DNA from: Burkholderiales bacterium
GTDB taxonomy: Bacteria; Pseudomonadota; Gammaproteobacteria; Burkholderiales; Thiobacteraceae
Reading direction: 5' to 3'
NCBI GenBank assembly: GCA_030681095.1
Contig: JAUXTZ010000397.1
Location: 1 to 38,519, forward strand
Length of the DNA: 38,519 nt
Both the position numbers and the translations under genes were made by a program. The notes under the pieces are model-generated. The model saw only the letters and a program-made list of their open reading frames with translations, was not told the DNA's origin and searched no databases. This document shows, one piece after another, positions 18,194-27,437 of this stretch; position 1 is the first letter of the stretch, and the number at the start of each line of letters is the position of its first letter.

Positions 18194-18985
18194 CTAACCA
18201 GCAGCCCGAAACAAACCGATCAGTTTCAAGCCGTGTAACACACCCTCTTCCAGCAAACGTGTAATCGGCGGCAGCAGATAGGGCAACGCCATCAACAGCA
18301 CCACAAACCCGGCGCCCAGTGTCAACGGAAAGCCAACCGCAAATAGATTCAACTGCGGTGCGGCGCGTGACAAAATTCCCATGGCAATATTGGCAATGAG
18401 CAGCGCAGCCAGCATAGGAAGCGAGAGCATCAGCCCCACCAGAAATATTTGCCCCCCCGCCTCGGCGAATGCCTTGAAACCGGCAAGGTGCAGTGAATCA
18501 GTCGATACCGGCACAATTTGAAAGCTCTGCACCAGGGCGGAAATCACCATCAAGTGGCCATTCATGGCTAAAAAAACCAGCATCGCGAATATACCGATGA
18601 ACTGTGCCAAAACCGGCGACTGTGCAGAATTTTGTGGATCGAAAAAAACGGCGAAGCCTAGGCCCATCGTCAGCCCGGTAACATGCCCTGACATCTCGAT
18701 ACTGCTCAAAACGAGACGGATGGAAAATCCGAGCGCGAAGCCGATGAATAGTTGTTGTATCGCGATGACGATGCCTTGCGCCGAAGTGAAGCTGACCGAA
18801 GGCGGAACCTCCAATAGCGGCGCAATCGTGATTGTCAGGAGCATCGCCAAGCCCATCTTGATTCTGCGTGGCAGCGCGCGATGCCCCAGCAACGGCTCAG
18901 ATAGCATCAATCCAAGAATACGCAGAAATGGCCAGATAAACAGGGCGAACCAGGCATCTAACTGGCTGGAAGTGATACTGATCAT
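18194..18985 (-). CDS. fliR: Flagellar export protein FliR
   Basis: Multi-TM; ITSSQLDAWFALFIWPFLRILGLMLSEPLLGHRALPRRIKMGLAMLLT; follows fliQ. Confidence 0.94.
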   Translation of the reverse strand: MISITSSQLDAWFALFIWPFLRILGLMLSEPLLGHRALPRRIKMGLAMLLTITIAPLLEVPPSVSFTSAQGIVIAIQQLFIGFALGFSIRLVLSSIEMSGHVTGLTMGLGFAVFFDPQNSAQSPVLAQFIGIFAMLVFLAMNGHLMVISALVQSFQIVPVSTDSLHLAGFKAFAEAGGQIFLVGLMLSLPMLAALLIANIAMGILSRAAPQLNLFAVGFPLTLGAGFVVLLMALPYLLPPITRLLEEGVLHGLKLIGLFRAAG

Positions 18986-18996
18986 CGGGCGAAACG

Positions 18997-19266
18997 CTAG
19001 CGGATAAGTTGTGGAATGCTGGAGAACAGTTCTCGCATATAACTGGTCATGGTATCGATCATCCACGGACCAGCAAGAATCAATACGATGAACATGACAA
19101 TCAGTTTGGGGATAAAAGTCAGCGTCATTTCGTTAATGGAAGTCGCTGCCTGGAAAATACTCACCAACAAGCCGGTCAGCAGCGCTGCAAGCATCAGCGG
19201 GGACGCTACCAGAATCGTCATTTGCAGCGCTTGCTGTCCGATCGTCACCACGGTTTCTGGGGTCAT
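18997..19266 (-). CDS. fliQ: Flagellar export protein FliQ
   Basis: MTPETVVTIGQQALQMTILVASPLMLAALLTGLLVSIFQAATSINEMTLTFIPKL; 89 aa. Confidence 0.95.
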   Translation of the reverse strand: MTPETVVTIGQQALQMTILVASPLMLAALLTGLLVSIFQAATSINEMTLTFIPKLIVMFIVLILAGPWMIDTMTSYMRELFSSIPQLIR

Positions 19267-19268
19267 GA

Positions 19269-20021
19269 TTACACTCCAAAGCTGCGCACTAAGGAAGCAA
19301 GCAGAAGATTCCATCCATCCACCAGTACAAATAGCATCAATTTGAAGGGCAATGAAATCAACACCGGGGATAACATCATCATCCCCATCGACATCAATAC
19401 GCTCGCCACAACCATGTCGATAATCAAAAACGGGATGAACACCAAAAAGCCAATTTGAAAAGCGGTTTTGAGTTCGCTTGTCACATAAGAAGGAATCAGG
19501 ATTTTCATCGGCACCGCTTCCGGCCCGGGCAAGGGAGGATGATTCGCTAACTTGACGAACAAGGCCAAATCTTCCTGCCGCGTTTGCTTCAGCATGAACT
19601 GCTTAAGTGGTTCGCCACCCTTGGTTAACGCATCGTTGAAGCTGATCTTGTCAGCCATCAAGGGCAGATAGGCGTCTTGATAAATTTTATCCAGCGTCGG
19701 CGACATAATAAAAAAAGTCAGGAACAATGCGATGCCAACTAACACTTGGTTGGGTGGGGATTGCACCGTCCCCATTGCTTGGCGCAGCAAAGAGAGCACG
19801 ATGATGATGCGCATGAAAGAGGTCATCATGAGCAGCATGGACGGAATGAACCCCAATGCAGTGATGAGGATCAGCGTCTGAATACTGAGCGTATACGTTG
19901 TCGATCCGCCCGGTCCGGGCGTGCTGGAGAGCGCCGGTAAGCCGGTTTGTGCCCACGCTATCATGGGTGCGAAGCACAATATGGCGATTAACCATGCCCA
20001 TACACGTGCACGCTGCTTCAT
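19269..20021 (-). CDS. fliP: Flagellar export protein FliP
   Basis: MTSFMRIIIVLSLLRQAMGTVQSPPNQVLVGIALFLTFFIMSP; FQIGFLVFIPFLIIDMVVASVLMSMGMMMLSPVLISLPFKLMLFVLVDGW. Confidence 0.97.
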   Translation of the reverse strand: MKQRARVWAWLIAILCFAPMIAWAQTGLPALSSTPGPGGSTTYTLSIQTLILITALGFIPSMLLMMTSFMRIIIVLSLLRQAMGTVQSPPNQVLVGIALFLTFFIMSPTLDKIYQDAYLPLMADKISFNDALTKGGEPLKQFMLKQTRQEDLALFVKLANHPPLPGPEAVPMKILIPSYVTSELKTAFQIGFLVFIPFLIIDMVVASVLMSMGMMMLSPVLISLPFKLMLFVLVDGWNLLLASLVRSFGV

Positions 20022-20437
20022 GCGCCGCCCCGCTTACGCCAAGCCTCTTTCAACCATTCACCGAAGGCGGGCTGATTGAGCATGGCCTGGGCGGTCTGCT
20101 CCGCATGGGGCGGTCGAGGCATGCTATGTACTGCGGATACATTACCAGGGGCAACTCCGATGATCAGCCAGGTATCGTTCACTTCCACCAACACCAAGCG
20201 CTCGCGTGGGCCAATCATGACCCCCCCTATCACGCGCATCGCACCGCCTGGCCCCATTTGCGTCGGGCCAAAACGACGCATCAGCCAAGCACTGCCCGCA
20301 ATCGCAGCGATCACGATGACGAGCGCGATGAATACTTGGAATAAACCACCAAAAGAAGGGGTGCCAGGCAGCGCATCGACTGCATGCGCAAAATGCGGGA
20401 AAAGAAGGATAAGGCCGAGCGCGAACCGAACGGTCAT
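20018..20437 (-). CDS. fliO: Flagellar biosynthetic protein FliO
   Basis: Signal/TM plus VIGGVMIGPRERLVLVEVNDTWLIIGVAPGNVSAVHSM; position between fliN and fliP; ATGA overlap with fliP. Confidence 0.88.
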   Translation of the reverse strand: MTVRFALGLILLFPHFAHAVDALPGTPSFGGLFQVFIALVIVIAAIAGSAWLMRRFGPTQMGPGGAMRVIGGVMIGPRERLVLVEVNDTWLIIGVAPGNVSAVHSMPRPPHAEQTAQAMLNQPAFGEWLKEAWRKRGGA

Positions 20438-20461
20438 AGCGAGCGCCACTTCACACAATGG

Positions 20462-20540
20462 AACTCGCGATGACCGTTTCCCTCTCTCCTAACTCTCTCC
20501 CGTAGACGGGAGAGAGGGACGCAGGCTCGCTTCGCGAGTT
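20462..20540. repeat. Nested inverted-repeat element in the fliN-fliO gap
   Basis: Outer arms aactcgcga (20462-20470)/tcgcgagtt (20532-20540); inner hairpins CTCTCTCCCG-TAGA-CGGGAGAGAG (20493-20516) and CTCGC-TTC-GCGAG (20526-20538). Confidence 0.7.
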
Positions 20541-20558
20541 TCGCGTTATACACAGCGT

Positions 20559-21011
20559 TCATCGTTGCAGTTTGCGGATACGCTCCGACGGCGTGATGAT
20601 GTCAGTGAGGCGGATGCCGAATTTATCATTCACCACTACCACTTCGCCCTGTGCCACCAGCGTACCGTTGACCAGCACGCTCATCGGTTCACCCGCTAAG
20701 CCATCAAGCTCAACCACTGAGCCTTGTGCAAGCTGCAAGAGATTTCGGATAGCAATTTTGGTGCGGCCTAATTCCACGGTGAGATTCACCGGGATATCGA
20801 GAATCATGTCCAGATTATTCGCAGCCGGCTGGCCAGTGGGTGCGCCGGCGGCATCGAATACCGGCATTTGCGCGGGTTGCGCGGCTTGTTCAGCGAGTGC
20901 CGCGCCCCAATCATCGGCGGCAGCGCCGTCAGTGCCGGCGGCGGCAGTATCCTGTTCGGTCATTGCGGCCGCCCAGTCATCCGCGGATATCTGATCCTTT
21001 TCTTCCGCCAT
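20559..21011 (-). CDS. fliN: Flagellar motor switch protein FliN
   Basis: DIPVNLTVELGRTKIAIRNLLQLAQGSVVELDGLAGEPMSVLVNGTLVAQGEVVVVNDKFGIRLTDIITPSERI. Confidence 0.97.
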   Translation of the reverse strand: MAEEKDQISADDWAAAMTEQDTAAAGTDGAAADDWGAALAEQAAQPAQMPVFDAAGAPTGQPAANNLDMILDIPVNLTVELGRTKIAIRNLLQLAQGSVVELDGLAGEPMSVLVNGTLVAQGEVVVVNDKFGIRLTDIITPSERIRKLQR

Positions 21012-21033
21012 GCTCGCCTCCCACTCGTTGGGG

Positions 21034-22008
21034 CTAAGTTTCCGCCGTATTGAGGAACCGCTTCACTTTGACCGCGTATTGGCCGTTCATCTCGCCATAA
21101 TTGCATTCCAACACCGGCACACCGCTTACTTCGGCGGTCAGGGTATCGGGGATTTGCAGCGGGATGATGTCACCGACTTTCATGTCCATCACCTCGCGCA
21201 AGGTCAAGGTCGCATCACCCAGGTTTGTCACCAAATCCACTTGGGCATCTTGCACTTGCTGCGCCATGAGCCGCAGCCAGCGATCGTCCACTTCCAGGCG
21301 CTCCCCTTGCATGCTGCTACTCAGCAAGTCGCGAATCGGTTCGATCATAGCATAGGGCATACACACGTGGAAATCGCCGCCGCCCTCGCCTAATTCGATA
21401 TTGAACGTGGTAACCACCACCACCTCGCTCGGCGTGGCCACGTTGGCGAATTGGGGATTCATCTCCGAGCGCACATACTCGAATTCGATTGGATGTACCG
21501 GATCCCAGGATTTTTTGTATTCTTCCAAGGCCACATCGAGCATGCGCTGAATAACACGCTGCTCGGTCGGCGTGAAATCGCGCCCCTCCACCCGCATGTG
21601 AAACCGGCCGTCACCGCCAAACAAGTTATCGACCACGAGGAAAACAAGATTAGGATCGAAAATAAACAGCGCCGTGCCGCGCAGTGGTTTGAAGCGCACC
21701 AGATTCAGGTTGGTTGGCACCACCAAATTGCGCACGAACTCGCTGTATTTCAGCACTTTAACCGGGCTAACGGAAATTTCCGCACTGCGGCGCATGAAGT
21801 TGAATAGCCCGATACGAAACATGCGCGCAAAGCGCTCATTGATGATCTCGAGCGTAGGCATGCGCCCGCGCACGATGCGCTCCTGCTTGCCGATATCATA
21901 GGTACGAATACCGCCTTCATCCTGCTGCGGCCCTTCATCTTCGGCCTCGCCCAGGACGCCTTTTAGTAGCGCATCGACTTCGTCTTGGGAAAGAATTTCC
22001 TCGGACAT
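21034..22008 (-). CDS. fliM: Flagellar motor switch protein FliM
   Basis: EEILSQDEVDALLKGV; LEIINERFARMFRIGLFNFMRRSAEIS; MKVGDIIPLQIPDTLTAEVSGVPVLECNYG. Confidence 0.97.
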   Translation of the reverse strand: MSEEILSQDEVDALLKGVLGEAEDEGPQQDEGGIRTYDIGKQERIVRGRMPTLEIINERFARMFRIGLFNFMRRSAEISVSPVKVLKYSEFVRNLVVPTNLNLVRFKPLRGTALFIFDPNLVFLVVDNLFGGDGRFHMRVEGRDFTPTEQRVIQRMLDVALEEYKKSWDPVHPIEFEYVRSEMNPQFANVATPSEVVVVTTFNIELGEGGGDFHVCMPYAMIEPIRDLLSSSMQGERLEVDDRWLRLMAQQVQDAQVDLVTNLGDATLTLREVMDMKVGDIIPLQIPDTLTAEVSGVPVLECNYGEMNGQYAVKVKRFLNTAET

Positions 22009-22014
22009 GGCGTT

Positions 22015-22548
22015 CTATTGGATCACGAAGGAGGTGAAATAAACGCCGACCACGCCGTCTTTAGCGGGTTCCTTGGCGCGGATGATTTGATTGGATTGTG
22101 TAACGATGTCCGATGAGAGTTTTTGCTTTCCCTCCACCGTGGCCAACTCCTCCTGCGTCTTGCTCGAGAGCAGCAACAGCAGGGCATTACGAATCTCTGG
22201 CATGCGCAGCTTCACGGCTTCATCCGCTTTCGGATCCACTACTTTGAATTGCATCTCGACTTGAAGGAAATGCTCCTCTGCATCGACTTTTTTCAGGTTA
22301 ACGGTGAAGGTATCAATCCGAATAAAGATCGGCGGTTTTTCCGGTTCTTCTTTCTTTTGGGCTACCGCCTTCGGATCATGTGGCTTATTACCCTTCAGAA
22401 ACCACCATGCCGCCCCCCCGCCGCCCCCCAGCAGCAACAGCGCGATGAGCATAATGAGGAGTTTGCCTTTTTTCTTCGGCTTTGCCGCCGCTTCGCCTTC
22501 CGGCGCTTCAACCTCAGCTTCGGCTTCGGTTTTCTTTTTCTCTGCCAT
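22015..22548 (-). CDS. fliL: Flagellar basal body-associated protein FliL
   Basis: Lys-rich N-term, single TM LLIMLIALLLLGGGGGAAWWFL, DTFTVNLKKVDAEEHFLQVEMQFKV; SD AGGAG before ATG 22548. Confidence 0.93.
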   Translation of the reverse strand: MAEKKKTEAEAEVEAPEGEAAAKPKKKGKLLIMLIALLLLGGGGGAAWWFLKGNKPHDPKAVAQKKEEPEKPPIFIRIDTFTVNLKKVDAEEHFLQVEMQFKVVDPKADEAVKLRMPEIRNALLLLLSSKTQEELATVEGKQKLSSDIVTQSNQIIRAKEPAKDGVVGVYFTSFVIQ

Positions 22549-22562
22549 CAGCACTCCTGATC

Positions 22563-22583
22563 AAAAAAACGCACCCAATGCGT
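22563..22583 (-). terminator. Small hairpin + U-run just upstream of fliL (possible attenuator)
   Basis: Minus strand ACGCA-TTGGG-TGCGT-TTTTTT; 5-bp stem, 6 bp with a G-U pair. Confidence 0.45.
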
Positions 22584-22596
22584 CGCTATCGGCTGA

Positions 22597-22625
22597 TTTA
22601 TAACCTTCAAAGGATTTAAAATCAA
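22597..22625 (-). promoter_or_regulatory. Sigma-70-like promoter for fliL and downstream genes
   Basis: Minus strand TTGATT (22625-22620) - 17 nt - TATAAA (22602-22597). Confidence 0.5.
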
Positions 22626-22763
22626 GTAGTTTGGGAAGAGTTTTCCACCTGTTTGTCAGATGTGCGGGGGAGGTCATGGAAATTGCAAAAGGAAAGCTCA
22701 ACTGACTCCCTCACTCGGCAGGAATGCGAGCTTGCCCAAACGGGGGCTGTTGAGCTTTTTTGG

Positions 22764-23846
22764 CTAAGCGAAAATATCCACTAAGCCATTCCGCCCTGCC
22801 ATAAGGGAAGAGACGCCGTGCACTGGTAACGCCGAGGCTAGTGCTAGTTCGGGGACAATTTCCCCATGCTTTGCGTTGGGTTTTTCTTCGCCCTGCCCGG
22901 CTTGCTGTTGCTGCTGGAAAGATTGCGAAGAAACATTGACATTGCCGAGCGTGAGCCCGCTTTCCCCCAACATCTCACGCAGCCTGGGTAGCGCCGCCTC
23001 GATCGAATCACGCACCGATGCATGGGCCGACACAAACATTGCCGTCGCTTGGTCATTCGATATCGTAATCCGAATTTCGATCGGGCCTAAGTTGGGAGGA
23101 TTTAAACGTAATTCGGCAACTTGGTGCTGGTTCGTCGCTGCCCACGTCACGCGTTGTGAAAAGGCCGTATCCCAGCCGGGGGTGCCGACTTTGACATCTA
23201 CGGCCAAGGGGGCAGGCGTGGGTACATTGGCCGGCGCCGATTCGGCCCGTGCCGTCGTCGGAATTTGCGTGGGTATCAACGGCGTTTGTTTTCCTTCCAA
23301 CACCTCAAAACCCAATACTTGTTTCGCTGGCAAGGCTTTGTCTGAAGCGGCAATTATTGCCGGCTCCTCCCCGTTTCTTGCCGCTACGCTCGGTAATGCT
23401 GTCGGTTTGATCTCCGCAACCAGCGATGTCGGCGCGTTCGTTGTCGATATCGAGCCTGGGTTCGCACTCGCTGCTAAGGAAAGGCGCTCTTCAGGTTTGC
23501 CCTTTTCTCCCCTTACAACAGCGTTGTCCACTGGATAGGCTATGGGTAACTGCGGCAGAGGTAATGCGGATAGCACTTCCGCCAACTGTTGCGTAGCTTG
23601 TTCTTCCGCTTTGGTGACAATCACTTCGATTGCAGGTGCTTCTGTCGGTGGCGCTGGCTGTTTCCCCTCCGCCACGCCCGTCGCCCCCAAGCCGTTCACG
23701 TCCTGAGCGCTGACTTGTGCCGCCAATAGGTCGGCGAAACTGCCTTCCGCCCTGCCGGCTGGCAAGGCATTTGCATTTGATTCAGGTAATTTCCCGCCGC
23801 TGTGGCTGACCACCACGATATGCGTCGAAATCGGGCTTTGCTCCAT
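22764..23846 (-). CDS. fliK: Flagellar hook-length control protein FliK
   Basis: C-terminal AELRLNPPNLGPIEIRITISNDQATAMFVSAHASVRDSIEAALPRLREMLGESGLTLGNVNVSS; position after fliJ. Start uncertain (ORF opens at 23930). Confidence 0.92.
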   Translation of the reverse strand: MEQSPISTHIVVVSHSGGKLPESNANALPAGRAEGSFADLLAAQVSAQDVNGLGATGVAEGKQPAPPTEAPAIEVIVTKAEEQATQQLAEVLSALPLPQLPIAYPVDNAVVRGEKGKPEERLSLAASANPGSISTTNAPTSLVAEIKPTALPSVAARNGEEPAIIAASDKALPAKQVLGFEVLEGKQTPLIPTQIPTTARAESAPANVPTPAPLAVDVKVGTPGWDTAFSQRVTWAATNQHQVAELRLNPPNLGPIEIRITISNDQATAMFVSAHASVRDSIEAALPRLREMLGESGLTLGNVNVSSQSFQQQQQAGQGEEKPNAKHGEIVPELALASALPVHGVSSLMAGRNGLVDIFA

Positions 23847-23942
23847 GCGTATCCCCTCGGTCAATGCCAGCCTGATGCCGGCACTAGGAAATAGAGCAAT
23901 AGCCGTGCCAGTATCACAGGAGCCAGACACTTAAAAGCTTCG

Positions 23943-24395
23943 CTACTCCTCCATGGGTTTTTTGAGCACATGGCTCTTGCGCGCATGTTCGTCTTGCTCG
24001 CGCTGCTCGATCCGACCTTCGCGTTCTACTTCCTTGCGCTGATGTCGGGTCTTGAGCACGTCATAGGTTTTGAGCTTACGCCGCTCCTCCATCCAGGCAC
24101 GTTGGCCATTTTCCCAACGCATCTTGGCGTGTTCTATTTCGACCTGCTGCTGCCGAATAGCCAGATCCAATTTATGCAGAAAAACTTGAAAGTCGCGCAT
24201 ACGCGTCATGTCCACACCTTGTGTCAGCGTAGCCTGCAAGCGCCGACGGTATTCCGCTTGAAAGGTGAACAGCTGCTTGAGCTTGTCCTCCTGTAACTGC
24301 CATTGCCGCTTGAGTTCGGCCAAGGCCCGAGTCGCCGCTTCCATCCGGTTATTGGCCAGGTCATGCAGGGGCTGAAGCGAGAAGTAGCGCGGCAT
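23943..24395 (-). CDS. fliJ: Flagellar export protein FliJ
   Basis: Coiled coil FSLQPLHDLANNRMEAATRALAELKRQWQLQEDKLKQLFTFQAEYRRR; follows fliI. Confidence 0.92.
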   Translation of the reverse strand: MPRYFSLQPLHDLANNRMEAATRALAELKRQWQLQEDKLKQLFTFQAEYRRRLQATLTQGVDMTRMRDFQVFLHKLDLAIRQQQVEIEHAKMRWENGQRAWMEERRKLKTYDVLKTRHQRKEVEREGRIEQREQDEHARKSHVLKKPMEE

Positions 24396-24406
24396 GATTC
24401 AGCCCG

Positions 24407-25828
24407 CTAGTGCTTGATGAGGTGTTCGAGTTGGAAACAGCTATCGCCATACCCGGCACGCTCGCGCATATTCTGCTGCAAGAACGCTTCCAGGCGCGGA
24501 TAGAGCAATATTGCCTCGTCCAATGCGGGGTCGGAGCCCCGCACATAAGCGCCGACGCTGATCAAGTCACGGCTGCGTTGATAGCGTGAATAAAGATATC
24601 TGAAGCGGCGTACCCACTCCAATTGCTGGGGTGAAACGATTTCGGTAATGGCGCGGCTAATCGACATTTCGACATCAATCGCCGGGTAGTGCCCTTGATC
24701 AGAAAGTGCGCGCGAGAGCACGATATGGCCGTCAAGAATCGCGCGCGCAGAATCGGCAATGGGGTCTTGCTGGTCGTCACCTTCGGTCAACACGGTATAA
24801 AACGCGGTGATCGAACCGGTGCCCTCGCGCCCATTGCCGGCGCGTTCCACTAATTGTGGCAACTTAGCAAATACGGAGGGCGGATAGCCCTTCGTGGCAG
24901 GCGGTTCACCGATGGCGAGCGCCACTTCGCGCTGTGCCATGGCATAGCGTGTGAGCGAATCCATGATGAGCAGCACATGTTTGCCCTGGTCTCGAAAGTA
25001 TTCGGCGATGGCAGTCGCATACGCCGCTCCGTGCAAGCGCAACAAAGGCGGCGTGTCGGCGGGGGCTGCCACCACCACCGAGCGCGCCAAGCCCTCTTGG
25101 CCCAGGATATTCTCGATGAATTCCTTCACCTCGCGCCCACGCTCACCGATCAACCCAACCACGATAACATCGGCGCTGGTGTAACGCGCCATCATGCCCA
25201 GCAGAATGCTCTTGCCCACGCCGCTGCCGGCAAACAAGCCCATGCGCTGTCCACGCCCCACGGTAAACAAGGAATTAATGGCGCGTACGCCCACATCCAG
25301 CACATCGCGAATCGGCACGCGCGCCAGCGGATTAAAGGGTCGGCTTTGCAAGGGCACCCGGTTATCAGCCAGTATCGGGCCCAAGCGATCCAGCGGACGG
25401 CCAGCGCCATCCACCACGCGCCCCAGAAGTTCCGGGCCGACGATCACTTGCCGCGCACGATCTTCAGCGCGGCGCTTGCGCGCCATCGTGGCCCGCGGCT
25501 TGGGTGTGGCAATTTCGCCCGTTTCAATCGGGATCACGCGCGCGCCGGGCGTCAAGCCATAAACATCGGTAGAAGGCATGAGGAAAAGCCGGTCGCCGGA
25601 GAAACCGACGACCTCCGCATCCACCGAGAGCCCGCCCGGTAATTCCACGATGCAACTCGATCCCACCGCAAGCTTGAGACCGACCGCCTCCATCACCAGG
25701 CCGGCTACCCGGGTGAGCCGACCGGTGGGAATCCATGGCTTGGTAGCATTCACGACCTCCCGGCAATCGCTCACAAAATTGCGCCAGTGTTCGAGATGAA
25801 CGTCTTGTTTATTTTCGCCAGGGAGCAT
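24407..25828 (-). CDS. fliI: Flagellum-specific ATP synthase FliI
   Basis: [88 protein letters not shown]. Alternative start at 25849. Confidence 0.97.
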   Translation of the reverse strand: MLPGENKQDVHLEHWRNFVSDCREVVNATKPWIPTGRLTRVAGLVMEAVGLKLAVGSSCIVELPGGLSVDAEVVGFSGDRLFLMPSTDVYGLTPGARVIPIETGEIATPKPRATMARKRRAEDRARQVIVGPELLGRVVDGAGRPLDRLGPILADNRVPLQSRPFNPLARVPIRDVLDVGVRAINSLFTVGRGQRMGLFAGSGVGKSILLGMMARYTSADVIVVGLIGERGREVKEFIENILGQEGLARSVVVAAPADTPPLLRLHGAAYATAIAEYFRDQGKHVLLIMDSLTRYAMAQREVALAIGEPPATKGYPPSVFAKLPQLVERAGNGREGTGSITAFYTVLTEGDDQQDPIADSARAILDGHIVLSRALSDQGHYPAIDVEMSISRAITEIVSPQQLEWVRRFRYLYSRYQRSRDLISVGAYVRGSDPALDEAILLYPRLEAFLQQNMRERAGYGDSCFQLEHLIKH

Positions 25829-26411
25829 TGGAACCCAATGCCGTGACAATACGCTGCCAGCGGCTCTCTATATTGGCATCGATTTCGGCGGTACTGGTTT
25901 CCACACGACTTCCGCCACGCTCCATCAGGGGATCGTCAACCACTCGCCATACGCTTTCTTGGTACTCATGTGCCAGCATGTTGCGCACCAGCAGCGCATC
26001 TTCCGGATGCAAAATCAACACTGGGTTTTGATTGACTTGCGGCAGCGATTCGATCGCCTCACGCACCACCGCCAACACCAACTCCGGGTTGACCGCCAAT
26101 GCCGAACGCACCATCTGCCGCGCAATATCCAAGGCGAGATCCATGATCTCTTGCGCCATGCTGATTTCGAATTGCTGCATGGACTGATTCAACTCCGCCA
26201 TGAGCGTTTGCATCTGCTGCGCGACGGATTGCGCCTCGGCGCGGCCATCCTTCATGCCCGCCGCGAAACCTTCTTGATACGCCTGCTGTTGAATGCGCTG
26301 AATTTCGTCGGCGGTGGGTAGCTTAACCCCGGCGCCCGGCTGGTCGAAGGCGCTCAATTCCCAACGCTGGTAAGCGGAGAGTTGCTCTTTGGGGATAGGT
26401 TTGGAAGACAT
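25809..26411 (-). CDS. fliH: Flagellar assembly protein FliH
   Basis: [20 protein letters not shown]-terminal export-regulator pattern; position between fliG and fliI. Confidence 0.93.
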   Translation of the reverse strand: MSSKPIPKEQLSAYQRWELSAFDQPGAGVKLPTADEIQRIQQQAYQEGFAAGMKDGRAEAQSVAQQMQTLMAELNQSMQQFEISMAQEIMDLALDIARQMVRSALAVNPELVLAVVREAIESLPQVNQNPVLILHPEDALLVRNMLAHEYQESVWRVVDDPLMERGGSRVETSTAEIDANIESRWQRIVTALGSNAPWRK

Positions 26412-26435
26412 ACGCGCCGAGGGGAGAGTAGCCGA

Positions 26436-27437
26436 TTAAACGAAGGCTTCTTCGCCCTTGCCACCGAGTGCGATTTGTCCTTCGTCCGCCAGACGGCGCA
26501 CGATCTTGAGGATTTCCTTTTGCTCCGCTTCCACTTCGGAAACGCGTACCGGACCTTTGGCCTCCAGATCCTCACGCAGCATCTCCGATGCGCGCGTGGA
26601 CATGTTCTTGAAGATTTTCTCGCGCAATTCTTCTGTCGTGCCTTTGAGCGCAACGATCAGGCTTTCCGACTGTACTTCGCGCAACAACAACTGAATCGCC
26701 CGATCATCGAGTTCGTTCACATTGTCAAAGGTGAACATTTCATCTTGAATTTTCTGCGCAATTTCCGGATCGAAATCGCGCACTGTGGCGATCACCGTGG
26801 TCTCCAGCGCAGCCGGCATGAAGTTGAGAATCTCCGCCGCCACGCGGGTGCCGCCCATCGCAGCCTTCTTGATGGTATTGCTGCTGCCAGTCAGCAGCTT
26901 GGTCAATACCTCGTTCAAATCCTTGAGTGCCGTGGGCTGAATGCCATCCAGCGTGGCGATACGTAATATTACGTCGTTGCGCAGCCGTTCCACAAAAGAA
27001 CTCAATACTTCGCTCGCTTGATCACGATCCAGGTGCACCAAAATCGTGGCGATGATCTGCGGATGCTCGTTCTTAATCAACTCCGCCACCGCCCCTGCAT
27101 CCATCCATTTCAAACTCTCAATGCCTGCGGTGTCGCCGCCATGCAAAATTCGCTCGATCAAATTCGCGGCACGGTCGGAGCCCAGCGCCTTGGTGAGTAC
27201 GGTCTTGATGTATTCTGAAGAATCGCCGCCGAGACCCGTCTGGCTTTCCGCTTCCTGGCGAAAATTAGTGAGCACCTCATCCACTTTACTCCGCGACACA
27301 TTCTGCAACGCAGCCATCGCCGCACCAAGCTTCTGCACTTCTTTCGGTCCGAGATATTTGAATACCTCAGACGCACCCTCCTCACCCAAACTCATGAGCA
27401 GAATCGCGCTGCGCTCAATGCCGCTTTCATTCGCCAC
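26436..27437 (-). CDS. fliG: Flagellar motor switch protein FliG
   Basis: SAILLMSLGEEGASEVFKYLGPKEVQKLGAAM; NEHPQIIATILVHLDRDQASEVLSSF; charged C-terminal DDRAIQLLLREVQSESLIVALKG. Confidence 0.97.
   Translation of the reverse strand: MANESGIERSAILLMSLGEEGASEVFKYLGPKEVQKLGAAMAALQNVSRSKVDEVLTNFRQEAESQTGLGGDSSEYIKTVLTKALGSDRAANLIERILHGGDTAGIESLKWMDAGAVAELIKNEHPQIIATILVHLDRDQASEVLSSFVERLRNDVILRIATLDGIQPTALKDLNEVLTKLLTGSSNTIKKAAMGGTRVAAEILNFMPAALETTVIATVRDFDPEIAQKIQDEMFTFDNVNELDDRAIQLLLREVQSESLIVALKGTTEELREKIFKNMSTRASEMLREDLEAKGPVRVSEVEAEQKEILKIVRRLADEGQIALGGKGEEAFV

Noticed and set aside
22691-22706. Possible sigma-54 site upstream of fliL (minus strand GAGCTTTCCTTTTGCA)
   Set aside because: TTGC is present, but the -24 position lacks GG (reads AG/GC), so it fails the invariant requirement.
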